This document shows positions 7,830-16,931 of a stretch of DNA of 64,000 nt, piece after piece. Position numbers and translations under genes: made by a program. The notes under the pieces are model-generated. The model had not been told where the DNA came from. It did not search any database and worked only from the letters and a program-made list of their open reading frames with translations. Position 1 is the stretch's first letter. Every line of letters starts with the position of its first letter. The DNA comes from Pelagibius sp037652055. GTDB lineage: Bacteria > Pseudomonadota > Alphaproteobacteria > Kiloniellales > Kiloniellaceae. Location: NCBI RefSeq assembly GCF_037652055.1, contig NZ_JBBKAH010000003.1, positions 558,001 to 622,000 on the forward strand. Direction: 5' to 3'.

Positions 7830-9416
7830 TTGTCGAGCAAACCGACCGAGCCGGTCTCAGGCCACAACGACGACACCCAGAACCAAGCGGCAGTCCTGGC
7901 GCTGCTCGCCGATCCGGCAACCTACGGTGCCGGGGTCGATGACGTCCAGCGCATCGACACGCACGGCGCCATCGTCTTCCTGGCCGGAGACCGCGCCTAC
8001 AAGGTGAAGCGGGCTGTCGCCTATCCCTACATGGACTTCTCCACCCTGGAGCGGCGGCGCGTTCTGTGCCTGCGCGAGCAGGAGATCAACAGCCGTACGG
8101 CGCCGGATCTTTATCTCGACGTCGTGCCGGTCACTAAGACCGCGTCGGGCCTGGCATTGGGCGGCGAAGGCAAGGCGGTCGAATGGGTCCTGGTGATGCG
8201 CCGCTTCGACCAGGACCAACTGCTCAGCCGTCGGGCGGCGGCAGGCCAACTGACGGCGCAGACCATGACCGCGCTGGCCGACGCCGTTGCCCGCTTCCAC
8301 GACGCTGCCGAGCCACGCCAGGATATCGCCGCCGGCGCCAAGGCGATGCGCTGGGTGATCAGCGAGAACGGCGAAGAATTCGCCGAGCGCGCCGACCTCT
8401 TCGACCCGGACGCGGTGCGGCGCGTGACCGAAGCCGCCCTGGCGCAGCTCGACCGTCACGCCGCGCTGCTGGACGCCCGTGCCGCCGACGGCAAGGTCCG
8501 CCTTTGCCATGGCGATCTGCACCTGCGCAACGTCGTGCTGCTGGACGGCAAGCCGACCCTGTTCGACGCCATCGAGTTCAACGACGCCATCGCCTGCATC
8601 GACGTCATCTACGACCTCGCCTTCCTGTTGATGGACCTTGAGCACCGCGACCTCAGGCCCTTTGCCAACCTGGTGCTGAACCGCTACCTGCAGCGTCGCG
8701 ACGAAGCGGAGGCGCTGGCGCTGCTGCCGCTGTTCCTCTCCGCGCGGGCCGCCGTGCGCGCCAAGGTCGCCGCCAGCCTGGAGGCCGTGGCCGGCAATGA
8801 CGGCGACGAAAACAAAGTCGCGCGCCGCACGGAGGCCGCGGCTTACTTCGAGTTGGCCGGGCGCTACCTCGATCCCCCGCCGCCCCGCCTGGTCGCCGTC
8901 GGCGGGCTGTCCGGCACCGGCAAGACCACCCTCGCACGCGCCCTGGCGCCGGACTTCGGCGCGGCCCCCGGCGCCCTGCACCTGCGCAGCGATGTGCTGC
9001 GCAAGCAACTGGCCGGCGTCGACGAATTGGAGCACCTGCCCCCCGAGGCCTACAGCGCCGAAGCCAGCGCGGATGTCTATGCCGCTCTCGTCGCGCGGGC
9101 CTGCCAGGCGTTGGCCGCCGGGCATGCGGTCATCCTCGATGCTGTCTTCGCCCGGCCCGAGGAGCGCGAGACGGTCGAAGCGGTGGCCCGGGCCGCTGGC
9201 GTCGAGTTCACCGGCCTGTGGCTGCAGGCCCCGCCGGCCGTGCTGAAGTCCCGAGTCAGCGCACGCAGCGGCGATGCCTCGGATGCCACTGCCGCGGTGG
9301 TTGAACAGCAGCTGACCTATGATCTTGGTGTCGTTTCCTGGCATCCAATCGCGGCCGGCCAGCGTGTGGCAAAGCTGCGCGACGAAGCAGGCGAAATCAT
9401 CAAGAATTCGCCCTAA
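7830..9416 (+). CDS. Fusion of aminoglycoside phosphotransferase-like and P-loop kinase domains
   Basis: A 528-residue protein that starts with TTG (AAGGA seven bases upstream). The N-terminal half has a kinase/APH fold: Brenner-type catalytic loop LCHGDLHLRN at about residues 225-234 and the metal-binding DAIEFND just after. The C-terminal half carries a Walker A motif, GGLSGTGKTT, at residues 358-367 and resembles zeta-toxin/AAA_33 small-molecule kinases. This two-domain architecture is widespread in proteobacteria and annotated as bifunctional APH/ATP-binding protein. No substrate is established to my knowledge; a true antibiotic-resistance role is not supported. Confidence 0.85.
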   Translation: MSSKPTEPVSGHNDDTQNQAAVLALLADPATYGAGVDDVQRIDTHGAIVFLAGDRAYKVKRAVAYPYMDFSTLERRRVLCLREQEINSRTAPDLYLDVVPVTKTASGLALGGEGKAVEWVLVMRRFDQDQLLSRRAAAGQLTAQTMTALADAVARFHDAAEPRQDIAAGAKAMRWVISENGEEFAERADLFDPDAVRRVTEAALAQLDRHAALLDARAADGKVRLCHGDLHLRNVVLLDGKPTLFDAIEFNDAIACIDVIYDLAFLLMDLEHRDLRPFANLVLNRYLQRRDEAEALALLPLFLSARAAVRAKVAASLEAVAGNDGDENKVARRTEAAAYFELAGRYLDPPPPRLVAVGGLSGTGKTTLARALAPDFGAAPGALHLRSDVLRKQLAGVDELEHLPPEAYSAEASADVYAALVARACQALAAGHAVILDAVFARPEERETVEAVARAAGVEFTGLWLQAPPAVLKSRVSARSGDASDATAAVVEQQLTYDLGVVSWHPIAAGQRVAKLRDEAGEIIKNSP

Positions 9417-9567
9417 TTCAGCCGATTCTTTGTGGCTTGTTAAGGTTCCGCGTGCTATCCCGCGCGGCGTTTTGCCAGACGGTCCGGCAGGCCCCGGTCA
9501 TGGAACCATTCAGCCGCCCGCCCGTCGACAAGGTAGAGATTAACAGTGCCAAGGAGGCAACGGGCGG

Positions 9568-9783
9568 ATGACCCCCGATCCCATCGGTTCCCAGTCGGTT
9601 TACGAGAACAACGTTCGCGAAGAGGCCAGCAGCACCAAGCGCTGGGCCCAGGGCGATCTGGCAACCCTCGCCCGCGACCTGGTCGACAAAGTCGGCATTG
9701 AGGGCGCCATGCGATATTGCCACAGCCTGGGCTGGGGCGGTGTGCTGCGCCAGGTCGAGATGCTGCGCTCGCAGCGCTCCTAG
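9568..9783 (+). CDS. Small conserved-looking hypothetical protein
   Basis: A 71-residue soluble protein with an excellent ribosome site (AAGGAGG at about 9550-9556). It is highly charged with a C-terminal amphipathic part (GAMRYCHSLGWGGVLRQVE). No family recognised and no membrane segment. The strong translation signal and lack of overlap with other genes are the main support. Confidence 0.6.
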   Translation: MTPDPIGSQSVYENNVREEASSTKRWAQGDLATLARDLVDKVGIEGAMRYCHSLGWGGVLRQVEMLRSQRS

Positions 9784-9888
9784 ATCGCCGTCACGCAAAG
9801 GCAGCGTGGGCGGCTGTCTATCCATGCCAGACACCCATAGTCATACCGCTTAATCGAAAAGGATTGTTAAGCATTTCCTGAGAGGGTC

Positions 9889-11403
9889 GTGGCGCGCAAG
9901 AGCCATCCCGTCCGACAGTCGGAGCCGCGGCGCTTATCAAGGGACATGCCGATGACCGACGCCATGGGCCGGGTAGGCCTCAACCCCCGGCAGGCCGCTG
10001 ACGGCGGTCGCGACATCGGGACGCTCGCCCACGAAAATCCTCTCCTACCCGACGTTCCCGACCCCTTCCCCTCCGCGGTGCTGGCGCAGATGGTGCTCGA
10101 CGAAGCACCATCGTTGCCGCTGCTGCAGGGCGCCCTGGCAACCACCGCCGAAGGTCCCTTGGAGACAGCGGCCGTACCGCGCACGGCCGGCGGAGGCGGC
10201 AGCCGCTACGACAGCGACTTCAGCGCGGTAATCGCCGGCCTGGAGGCCAGCGAAATCACCGGCACCGCCTCCCCGGTGCCGCCCGTCTTCTTGCGGCTGT
10301 TCGTCGACGATGAGGGAGCGCCGCTCTCGCTCACCTTGCCAAGGGCCGTTTCCGGCATACCGGCTCCCGGTGCGGGCCGGGGTGCGACCATCGACCGCAC
10401 TTCGGGCACCGTCATCACTAGCCCCAACAGCGGCGACAACGGTTTAGGTGGCGAAGACTCCGGTTCCGGCAGCGAGGGCACGGACATCAAAGGCAGTGAC
10501 TCGGACGCCGTCCTGGGCAGGACACCGGCCGGCCCCGGGGCGGATCGAGCGCTGTTCACCGTGCACTTCGACACGATAGACTTCACCTTGGTCGACGCAG
10601 GCGGGTACCTCGATGGCACTCACTATTTCGCGAGAAATGGCGACGACATCGTCATTCTGCCGCCAAATGCAGCAACGGCACAGGCCGCTGGCTTCACCGT
10701 AGGAACCCTGTTTCTCGCTGGAGAAGGCAACGACCAGATCACCGGTGGTGAACTCGACGATCGGATCGACGGTGGCATCGGCGACGACAGCCTCATCGGT
10801 GGTGCCGGCGACGACACGCTCATCGGCGCATCGGAGAGGGACACTCTCGACGGCGGTTCGGGCAACGACCTGCTCGACGGCGGCAGCAATAGAGACCTTC
10901 TGATCGGCGGCGACGGTGATGACACGCTCCTCGGCGGGGCGAAGAGCGATATCCTCAATGGCTGGGCCGGAAACGATTTATTGGACGGTGGCAATGACCC
11001 CGACCTTCTGGTCGGCGGCGGCGGCAATGACACACTGCTTGGCGGCAACGGCTCGGACACACTCTACGGCGGCGATGGCGACGACAGCCTTACCGGCGGT
11101 CTCCGCCGCGACGACTTCGTCTATTCGCTGACGACCGACGAAGGAAACGACACGATCACCGACTTCCAATCCGGCAAGGGTGGCGACACCCTGGCGATCG
11201 CCGACCTTATCGATATGAACGGTGACGGCAGGATCGACACCGCCGATCTGGATGCCAGCGGCAGCGTGACCGGCGCCGACGGAGGAATCGTCATCACCTT
11301 CGACAGCGGAACCAGCATCACGCTGGCCGGACTGGACGGCACCGGCATCGACTCCTTTGGGGCCCTCAGCAGCCAGGCCAAAGTGAACATCGATCTCGTT
11401 TGA
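9889..11403 (+). CDS. RTX (hemolysin-type) calcium-binding repeat protein
   Basis: A 504-residue acidic protein starting with GTG (GAGAGGG upstream). Residues 279 to about 412 hold roughly a dozen GGxGxDxLx nonapeptides (for example GGAGDDTLI, GGSGNDLLD, GGDGDDSLT) that bind calcium and fold as a beta-roll outside the cell. After the repeats comes a region like the type I secretion C-terminal target domain (ITDFQSGKGGDTLAIADL, then an EF-hand-like DMNGDGRIDTADLD). There is no Sec signal peptide, as expected for type I secretion. The first 270 residues match no domain I know. No ABC/HlyD/TolC exporter genes are in the window. Confidence 0.85.
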   Translation: MARKSHPVRQSEPRRLSRDMPMTDAMGRVGLNPRQAADGGRDIGTLAHENPLLPDVPDPFPSAVLAQMVLDEAPSLPLLQGALATTAEGPLETAAVPRTAGGGGSRYDSDFSAVIAGLEASEITGTASPVPPVFLRLFVDDEGAPLSLTLPRAVSGIPAPGAGRGATIDRTSGTVITSPNSGDNGLGGEDSGSGSEGTDIKGSDSDAVLGRTPAGPGADRALFTVHFDTIDFTLVDAGGYLDGTHYFARNGDDIVILPPNAATAQAAGFTVGTLFLAGEGNDQITGGELDDRIDGGIGDDSLIGGAGDDTLIGASERDTLDGGSGNDLLDGGSNRDLLIGGDGDDTLLGGAKSDILNGWAGNDLLDGGNDPDLLVGGGGNDTLLGGNGSDTLYGGDGDDSLTGGLRRDDFVYSLTTDEGNDTITDFQSGKGGDTLAIADLIDMNGDGRIDTADLDASGSVTGADGGIVITFDSGTSITLAGLDGTGIDSFGALSSQAKVNIDLV

Positions 11404-11574
11404 CCAGACGGCCGTCACTCTTTCGAGGGATATCCGTCCTCTCCGGGCTACTCCCTCTGCCCGGATTGCCGCGCAGCGGCCGCAAAGTCAAAGTGCTTCT
11501 CACGCCGACTCGATGACCTCATCGAACACCTTCATCGGCGTGTCCTATTTGCCAGACACTCCCTGCTTAACGAC

Positions 11575-11608
11575 TGCCCCGGCGCCCAGGCGCCGGGGCA
11601 TTTCTTTT
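11575..11608 (+). terminator. Intrinsic terminator
   Basis: A 10-bp GC-rich stem (11575-11584 with 11591-11600) followed by tttctttt, placed after the RTX gene and before the convergent dehydratase gene. Confidence 0.8.
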
Positions 11609-11621
11609 CGTGCGGGCCAGT

Positions 11622-12650
11622 TCAGTCCAGCAGAAAGCCGTTGGCGAGGGGATCTTCCGCTTCCAGGGTGAAGCGCGCCTCACCGTGGTAATGCGCCTGG
11701 CCGGAGACCTCGACGACGACGGCGCGGTAGGGGCCGGCACGGGTTTCTTCCACGGCGGTCCCGTCAAAGCGCGAACCGACGATGCTTTCGAAGCGTCGCG
11801 TCCGTCCGAGGGCGATCTCGCCGCGCGTCCACTGCAGGGCGATGCGCGCAGAGACGCCGGAGCCGGTCGGGCTACGGTCGACTTGGCGCCCGGCGAAAAC
11901 ACACACGTTGCGCGTCGGCGCCTCGTCATAGGCGTCGCGGCCGTCGGTGAAGATGGTCCCGTAGAGAAAGGCAAGGTCATCGTCCTCGGGATGACTGAGT
12001 CTCACCTGCGCTGCGGCAGCCCCGGTGATTGCCGCACCGGCGTCGGCGAGAAGGTGTGCCGGCGACTTGTGGACGTCGAGGCCGATGCTGTCCGCCGCGA
12101 GGATTGCGTAGAACGCGCCGCCGTAAGCAATGTCCAGCTGTAGCGGGCCCCACTCGGCGGTATCGACCATCAGCTCGCGCGCGAAGACGAAAGACGGCAC
12201 CGAGCGGAAGCGCACCCGTCCGCTCTTGCCGTTCTGCACCGACACCACCGCACGGACCAGCCCGCAGGGCGCCTGGATGGCGACCTCGGTCTCGGGTTCG
12301 CGCACCGTGACGAGACCGGAGTCCACCGCCCAGCGCCCCAGAGCCACGATGGCGTGGCCGCACATGGTGGAATAGCCCTCACCGTGCAGGAACAGCACCG
12401 CAAGATCGGCCTCCGGATGGTCGGGCTCCACCAGCACGGCCCCGTACATATCGCTGTGGCCGCGTGGCTCGTGCATCAGCAGGCGGCGGAAGGTGTCGTG
12501 GTTAGCCAGCGCATCGCGCCGCTTGTCCAGCAGCCGTCGGCCGGCGAGCTTCGGGTAGCCCGAGGTCACGATGCGCAGCGGCTCGCCGCCGGTATGCATC
12601 TCGATGGTGGTGACTTCGAAGGCGCCGGCTAGAAAAGGCGTTGAGGCCAC
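11622..12650 (-). CDS. trans-3-hydroxy-L-proline dehydratase (proline racemase family)
   Basis: A 342-residue member of the proline racemase superfamily. Racemases and 4-hydroxyproline epimerases use two cysteines. Here the first is present (Cys97 in TMCGHAI) but the second position is Thr262 in DRSPTGSG. The Cys/Thr pair is the signature of trans-3-hydroxy-L-proline dehydratase, which forms delta1-pyrroline-2-carboxylate. The early MHTGGEPLRIV segment also matches that enzyme. The start is GTG at 12650; an internal ATG would cut into the conserved N-terminus. Its start overlaps the end of the upstream lipoprotein gene by 22 bp, implying co-translation. No other hydroxyproline genes are adjacent. 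Confidence 0.82.
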   Translation of the reverse strand: MASTPFLAGAFEVTTIEMHTGGEPLRIVTSGYPKLAGRRLLDKRRDALANHDTFRRLLMHEPRGHSDMYGAVLVEPDHPEADLAVLFLHGEGYSTMCGHAIVALGRWAVDSGLVTVREPETEVAIQAPCGLVRAVVSVQNGKSGRVRFRSVPSFVFARELMVDTAEWGPLQLDIAYGGAFYAILAADSIGLDVHKSPAHLLADAGAAITGAAAAQVRLSHPEDDDLAFLYGTIFTDGRDAYDEAPTRNVCVFAGRQVDRSPTGSGVSARIALQWTRGEIALGRTRRFESIVGSRFDGTAVEETRAGPYRAVVVEVSGQAHYHGEARFTLEAEDPLANGFLLD

Positions 12651-12874
12651 GGCTCTTCTTCCACCGCCACGGGCCGGTCGTAGAAGCCGACCCGACGGCT
12701 TTCCTCGCCGGGCAGCGGGGCGGCATGACAGTCGACGGCGCCCAGGGTGCGGTAGCAGGGCCGCTCGGCGTAAATCAGCGTCGGGAAGGGATCGGCGCAG
12801 CCGGCCAGGGCGCCCGCCGTCAGCAGCAGGACCGAGAGGGCCGCGCCCGCGCGCAGGAATTTTCGCCTCTCCAC
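12629..12874 (-). CDS. Small lipoprotein, possible Tat-type signal
   Basis: An 81-residue protein starting with GTG (GGAG eight bases upstream). The N-terminus ERRKFLRAG resembles a twin-arginine motif, followed by a hydrophobic core and the lipobox LAGC at about residues 22-25, so the mature protein would be lipid-anchored. The mature part has two more cysteines (CYRTLGAVDCHA) and PLPGEESRRVGFYDRP, a pattern I associate with small alphaproteobacterial lipoproteins of unknown function. It overlaps the dehydratase start, but a functional link is not implied by the sequence. Confidence 0.65.
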   Translation of the reverse strand: MERRKFLRAGAALSVLLLTAGALAGCADPFPTLIYAERPCYRTLGAVDCHAAPLPGEESRRVGFYDRPVAVEEEPWPQRLF

Positions 12875-12982
12875 CGTTCTTTCTCCTTTTCGCCCCGCTG
12901 TTCGATCAGCTTTCCCAGCAGCATAGCCCAATCCGGGCAAGGAGGGGCAAGCGGCGAAATCGGCGGGGTTCGAACCGGAGGG

Positions 12983-13028
12983 CAAAAATGAGTGAGGCGC
13001 ACCGTGCATCCTGCCCGGTACGCCTCAC
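12983..13028 (-). terminator. Terminator of the liv operon
   Basis: Read on the minus strand: stem GTGAGGCG with CGCCTCAC (13021-13028 with 12992-12999), then TCATTTTTG. It lies about 95 bp past the stop of the last liv gene. The long interior loop makes it weaker than the other terminators listed. Confidence 0.55.
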
Positions 13029-13122
13029 CCTCCCCCCAAGTCGCGTCCTCCCAAGTGAAAACCTGGGTCCGGCACTCCGCAGAGCCGCCGGCCGGCGCGC
13101 CATGGACCCTAAAAGGCCTCCA

Positions 13123-13884
13123 TCAGATCGCCAGGTACTGGTGGCGCAGATCCTCGTCGTCGAGCACCGCCTGGGCGGTCCCGTCGAAGACAACCTGGCC
13201 CATGTCGAGAATGATTGCCCGGTCGGCCAGGTGCAGAGCCGCAATGGCGTTCTGCTCCACGATGATCGTGGTGAGCCCCAGCGACTTGATCTCCTCGACG
13301 ATCTTTTCGATCTCGCGCACGATGACCGGCGCCAACCCTTCATAGGGTTCGTCCAGCAGCAGCAGCTTCACATCGCGCGCCAGCGTACGGGCCACCGCAA
13401 GCATCTGCTGTTCGCCACCGGAAAGCGTTATGCCCTCCTGCTTGCGGCGCTCGGCAAGGCGCGGGAAATGCTCGAAAAGGCGCTCGATGCTCCAGCCGTG
13501 GGGCTTCTCGATCTGCGCCAGGCGGAGATTTTCCTCTACCGTCAAGCCGGCGATGATGCGCCGGTCCTCCGGCACCAAGCCGACGCCGACCCGCGCGGCC
13601 TGATAGGCCTGCATCTCGTGCAGCGGCTGGTGGTCGAGCCAGATCTCGCCATGGGTGAGGCGCGGATCGGCCAGCCGCGCGATGGTGCGCAGGGTCGAGG
13701 TCTTACCGGCACCGTTGCGGCCCAGAAGGGCGACGATCTCGCCTTCGTGCACGTTGAAACTGACGTCCTGCACGATGTAGCTCTCGCCGTAGTAGGCCTT
13801 GAGGCCCCAAGCGGAGAAGTAGGCTGGCTGGGCGGCGGCGCGCGAAGCCAGCGCCGCCGACTGGAACTCGCCGAGTGCGCTCAT
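13123..13884 (-). CDS. livF: Branched-chain amino acid-type ABC transporter ATPase LivF
   Basis: A 253-residue ABC ATPase, the second of two that power the LivHM permease. Walker A GRNGAGKTS, signature LSGGEQQML and Walker B LLLLDEPYEGLAP are all present. The LivF subtype is indicated by GLVPEDRRI and the short length. Its ATG overlaps the livG stop by 3 bp (ATGA arrangement), so translation is coupled. It is the last gene of the five-gene operon 18275-13123. Confidence 0.92.
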   Translation of the reverse strand: MSALGEFQSAALASRAAAQPAYFSAWGLKAYYGESYIVQDVSFNVHEGEIVALLGRNGAGKTSTLRTIARLADPRLTHGEIWLDHQPLHEMQAYQAARVGVGLVPEDRRIIAGLTVEENLRLAQIEKPHGWSIERLFEHFPRLAERRKQEGITLSGGEQQMLAVARTLARDVKLLLLDEPYEGLAPVIVREIEKIVEEIKSLGLTTIIVEQNAIAALHLADRAIILDMGQVVFDGTAQAVLDDEDLRHQYLAI

Positions 13885-14636
13885 ATGTGGGCTCCTCCCA
13901 GGTAGGCGTCGCGCACACGCTGGTCACCTTTGATCTCTTGTGGCGCGCCCTCGGCAATGATGGTCCCCTGCGCCATTACCGACACGCGGTGCGCCAGCGA
14001 GAACACCACGTGCATGTCATGCTCGATGACGATCTTGGTGATGCCGCGCTCGCCGATGCGCTTCAGCAGGTCTATGGTGTCGTTGGTGTCGGCACGCGAC
14101 ATCCCGGCGGTCGGCTCGTCAAGCAACAGCAACTTCGGGTCCTGCACCAGGCACATGGCCAATTCCAAGCGCCGCTTGTCGCCGCGCGAGAGATGTTCCG
14201 CCTTCATGTCCTTCTTGTCGATCAAGTTGACTTCTTCCAGCAGGTGCTCCGCCTTCTCCGTGACCTCCGCCTGACGGTCGACGCGCCGCCAGCCGTTCAT
14301 CTTGAAGGCGCCGTCGCGCTTGGCGAGAGTCGGGATCAGCATGTTCTCCAGCAAAGAGAGATCGCCGAAGATCTCCGGCGTCTGGAACACGCGGCAGACG
14401 CCGGTCTGGTTGATCTGGTGCGGGGCGAGGCCCAGCAGCGACGTGCCGTCGAAGTCGACGCTGCCGGTATCCGGCACCAGGCGCCCGACGAAGCAGTTCA
14501 GCAGGGTCGACTTCCCGGCTCCATTGGGGCCGATGATCGCATGGACGCTGCCCTGCTCCACCGTCAGATTGACGTCATTGAGGGCACGCAGGCCGGCGAA
14601 GCTCTTGTTGACGTTCTTGACTTGCAGAATGCTCAT
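13881..14636 (-). CDS. livG: Branched-chain amino acid-type ABC transporter ATPase LivG
   Basis: A 251-residue ABC ATPase. Walker A GPNGAGKST, signature LSRGDKRRLELA and Walker B LLLLDEPTAGMS are visible. The LSRGD signature differs from the canonical LSGG(E/Q) at its third residue but is found in some LivG-type ATPases of the urea/amide group. The start at 14636 (MSILQVKNVNK) avoids a 23-residue basic upstream extension. It lies 10 bp after livM. Confidence 0.92.
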   Translation of the reverse strand: MSILQVKNVNKSFAGLRALNDVNLTVEQGSVHAIIGPNGAGKSTLLNCFVGRLVPDTGSVDFDGTSLLGLAPHQINQTGVCRVFQTPEIFGDLSLLENMLIPTLAKRDGAFKMNGWRRVDRQAEVTEKAEHLLEEVNLIDKKDMKAEHLSRGDKRRLELAMCLVQDPKLLLLDEPTAGMSRADTNDTIDLLKRIGERGITKIVIEHDMHVVFSLAHRVSVMAQGTIIAEGAPQEIKGDQRVRDAYLGGAHI

Positions 14637-14646
14637 GATCCGGCCC

Positions 14647-15798
14647 TCACTCGGCGCTGTGCGGCTGTTGCACCGCCGACGACACCCTGGTCGTGCCCGT
14701 GCCACGGCGGAACACGCCTGAAAGGCGGGTCAGGCCCTCGATCACGCCCCCCGGCATGAAGATGACGATCAGCATGAAGACGGCGCCGAGCGTCAGGTGC
14801 CAGCCCTCGCCGACGAAGAGACTGAGCACCCCGGCGAGGGGATCGGCCAGCCAGTCGGGCAGGAAGTCGAAGATGCTGCGCAGGGCCGCCTCATGGATCG
14901 ACGAAAAGATGTTCTCGAAGTACTTGATGATGGCCGCGCCCAGCACCGGACCAAGCAGCGTGCCGGCGCCGCCCAGGATGGTCATCAGCACCACCTCGCC
15001 GGAGGCCGTCCATTGCATGCGCTCGGCGCCCGCCAGCGGGTCGGTCGCCGCCATTAGCGATCCGGCGAGGCCGGCGTACATGCCGGAAATGATAAAGGCC
15101 GTCAGCGCATAGGGCCGCGTATGCACGCCGATGTAGTTGAGGCGGTTCTGGTTGGACTTGATGGCCTTCAGCATCATCCCGAAAGGCGACCGGGTGATCT
15201 GCAGGGCCACGATAAATCCGAGGATCAACAGCACGGCGCAGACGTAGAAGCCGCTATAACCGGACATCTCCAGCCCGAAAAGGCTGGTGGTCGGCAGGCC
15301 GGCCGTCGGCTCCACCCCGATTGCGCGGTCGAAGATACGCGGGTCCTGGTGAGCGAGCTGCAGACCGGTCTCGCCGTTGGTGATCGGCGTCAGCACCGAA
15401 TAGGCGAGGTTGTACGACATCTGAGCGAAGGCAAGCGTCAGGATGGAGAAATAGATGCCGCTGCGGCGAAGACTGACGTAGCCGATGGCTGCGGCGAATA
15501 CGCCGGCCATCAATGTGCCGAAGAGAATCGCCGGGACCACGTTCATGCTGAACAGCTTGAACGACCACACGGCGGCGTAGGAGCCGACCCCCAGAAAGGC
15601 CGCGTGGCCGAAGGAGAGGTAGCCCGTCAGGCCGAAGAGAATATTGAAGCCGATCGCGAAGAGCCCGAAGATAGCGAACTTCTGCATCAGATCGGGGTAG
15701 GCCGCACCGATCGGCGCCAGCCAGATTGGCATGGTCAGCACGGCGGCGCTGAAGGCGGCGACCAGGAAGAGGTCCTGCTTTGTATTGCTTGACTGCAT
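14647..15798 (-). CDS. livM: Branched-chain amino acid-type ABC permease LivM
   Basis: A 383-residue inner-membrane permease with about ten helices. The family regions FGLTGYLSFGHAAFLGVGSY and GGAGTLLGPVLGAAIIKY are present. It pairs with LivH to form the translocation pore. Start and livH stop are 1 bp apart, indicating coupling. The loop at residues 125-165 is longer than in E. coli LivM, as in the relatives used for larger or non-branched substrates. Confidence 0.92.
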   Translation of the reverse strand: MQSSNTKQDLFLVAAFSAAVLTMPIWLAPIGAAYPDLMQKFAIFGLFAIGFNILFGLTGYLSFGHAAFLGVGSYAAVWSFKLFSMNVVPAILFGTLMAGVFAAAIGYVSLRRSGIYFSILTLAFAQMSYNLAYSVLTPITNGETGLQLAHQDPRIFDRAIGVEPTAGLPTTSLFGLEMSGYSGFYVCAVLLILGFIVALQITRSPFGMMLKAIKSNQNRLNYIGVHTRPYALTAFIISGMYAGLAGSLMAATDPLAGAERMQWTASGEVVLMTILGGAGTLLGPVLGAAIIKYFENIFSSIHEAALRSIFDFLPDWLADPLAGVLSLFVGEGWHLTLGAVFMLIVIFMPGGVIEGLTRLSGVFRRGTGTTRVSSAVQQPHSAE

Positions 15799-15799
15799 G

Positions 15800-16816
15800 T
15801 CAGCTCTCCATCACGCCCTTGCGGCCCAGCAGGCCACGCGGACGAACCAGCAGGATCACCACGGCAACCAGGTAAATGATGATCTGGTCGATGCCGGGGA
15901 GGATGCTCTTCACCTCGTTCATCGAGGCGAAGGACTGCAGGATGCCGAGCATGAACCCGGCCAGCACGGCGCCCGGCAGCGAGCCCATGCCGCCGACAAC
16001 GACGACGACGAAGGACAGGACAAGGAAGTCCATACCCATGTGGTAGTTGGGCGGCAGGATCGGCGTGTACATGAGGCCGGCCAGTCCGGCGACCACCGCA
16101 GCGATGCCGAAAACGATGGTGAAGCGCCGCTCGATGTTGATGCCCAGCAGACCGACGGTCTCGCGGTCCTGCATGCCGGCGCGCACTACCATGCCGAAGG
16201 TGGTGAACTGCAGGAAGGCGAAGACCAGGGCGATAACCACCAGCGAAAACGCGAGATAGACCAGGCGCCACCAGGGATAGACCACCGCGTCGCCGAGCCC
16301 GAAGAGCGCGCCCACCGCGGCACTGCCGGCGACCGCCTCGGGTGCCGGCGTGGGGATCGGGTTGGCACCGAAGAAAGCCTTGACGATCTCCTGCAGCACG
16401 ATCGCCAAGCCGAAGGTCACCAGAATCTGTTCCGCGTGGCTGCGCTTGTAGAAGTGCCGGATCAGGCCGCGTTCCATGGCCAGACCGATCAGCAGCATGA
16501 CCGGAATGGCGAGCAGAATCGCCAGCGGGACGGCAAAGTCGATCAGCGTCGTGCCGAGATCGCCGAACCAGATCTCCAGATAGGGAATTTCCTTGTAGGC
16601 ATCGAAGAAGGTGATGCTCTCATCCTTCACCTGCTTGGAAATGGTCAGCAGCTTCTGCAGCGTCACCGCGCAGAAGGCACCCAGCATGAAGATCGCCCCG
16701 TGGGCGAAGTTCACCACGCCCAGGGTGCCGAAGATCAGCGTCAGGCCGAGCGCGATGAGGGCGTAGGCACCGCCCTTGTCGAGCCCGTTCAGAACTTGAA
16801 GAAGGATTGCATCCAT
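15800..16816 (-). CDS. livH: Branched-chain amino acid-type ABC permease LivH
   Basis: A 338-residue inner-membrane permease. The N-terminus LNGLDKGGAYALIALGLTLI and the segment VVNFAHGAIFMLGAF are the LivH hallmark, and VVVVGGMGSLPGAVLAGF is the cytoplasmic EAA-like loop. It is longer than classical LivH (about 300) because of an insert around residues 55-85 and 120-150. It follows the binding protein gene after 115 bp containing a strong hairpin, which may lower permease expression relative to the binding protein. Confidence 0.92.
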   Translation of the reverse strand: MDAILLQVLNGLDKGGAYALIALGLTLIFGTLGVVNFAHGAIFMLGAFCAVTLQKLLTISKQVKDESITFFDAYKEIPYLEIWFGDLGTTLIDFAVPLAILLAIPVMLLIGLAMERGLIRHFYKRSHAEQILVTFGLAIVLQEIVKAFFGANPIPTPAPEAVAGSAAVGALFGLGDAVVYPWWRLVYLAFSLVVIALVFAFLQFTTFGMVVRAGMQDRETVGLLGINIERRFTIVFGIAAVVAGLAGLMYTPILPPNYHMGMDFLVLSFVVVVVGGMGSLPGAVLAGFMLGILQSFASMNEVKSILPGIDQIIIYLVAVVILLVRPRGLLGRKGVMES

Positions 16817-16883
16817 TGCGGCTCTTCCAGTGTCTTGTCCCCTCCCCAGCGGGCAGCTGCCAGGAAGGGGAACAAGATACGAT

Positions 16884-16915
16884 CTGTGCCGGCTGCCGTT
16901 GGGCAGCCGGCACAG
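16884..16915 (-). promoter_or_regulatory. Intercistronic hairpin between binding protein and permease genes
   Basis: A perfect 14-bp stem (16884-16897 with 16902-16915, loop of 4). The minus-strand downstream sequence has no run of T, so it is more likely an mRNA-stabilising or partially terminating element. Such elements commonly keep binding-protein mRNA in excess over permease mRNA. Confidence 0.7.
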
Positions 16916-16931
16916 ACAACGCTAAAGGACC

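Noticed and set aside
7830..9416. Aminoglycoside resistance gene
   Set aside because: The APH-like domain is fused to a P-loop kinase in a widespread housekeeping-type protein; no resistance context exists.
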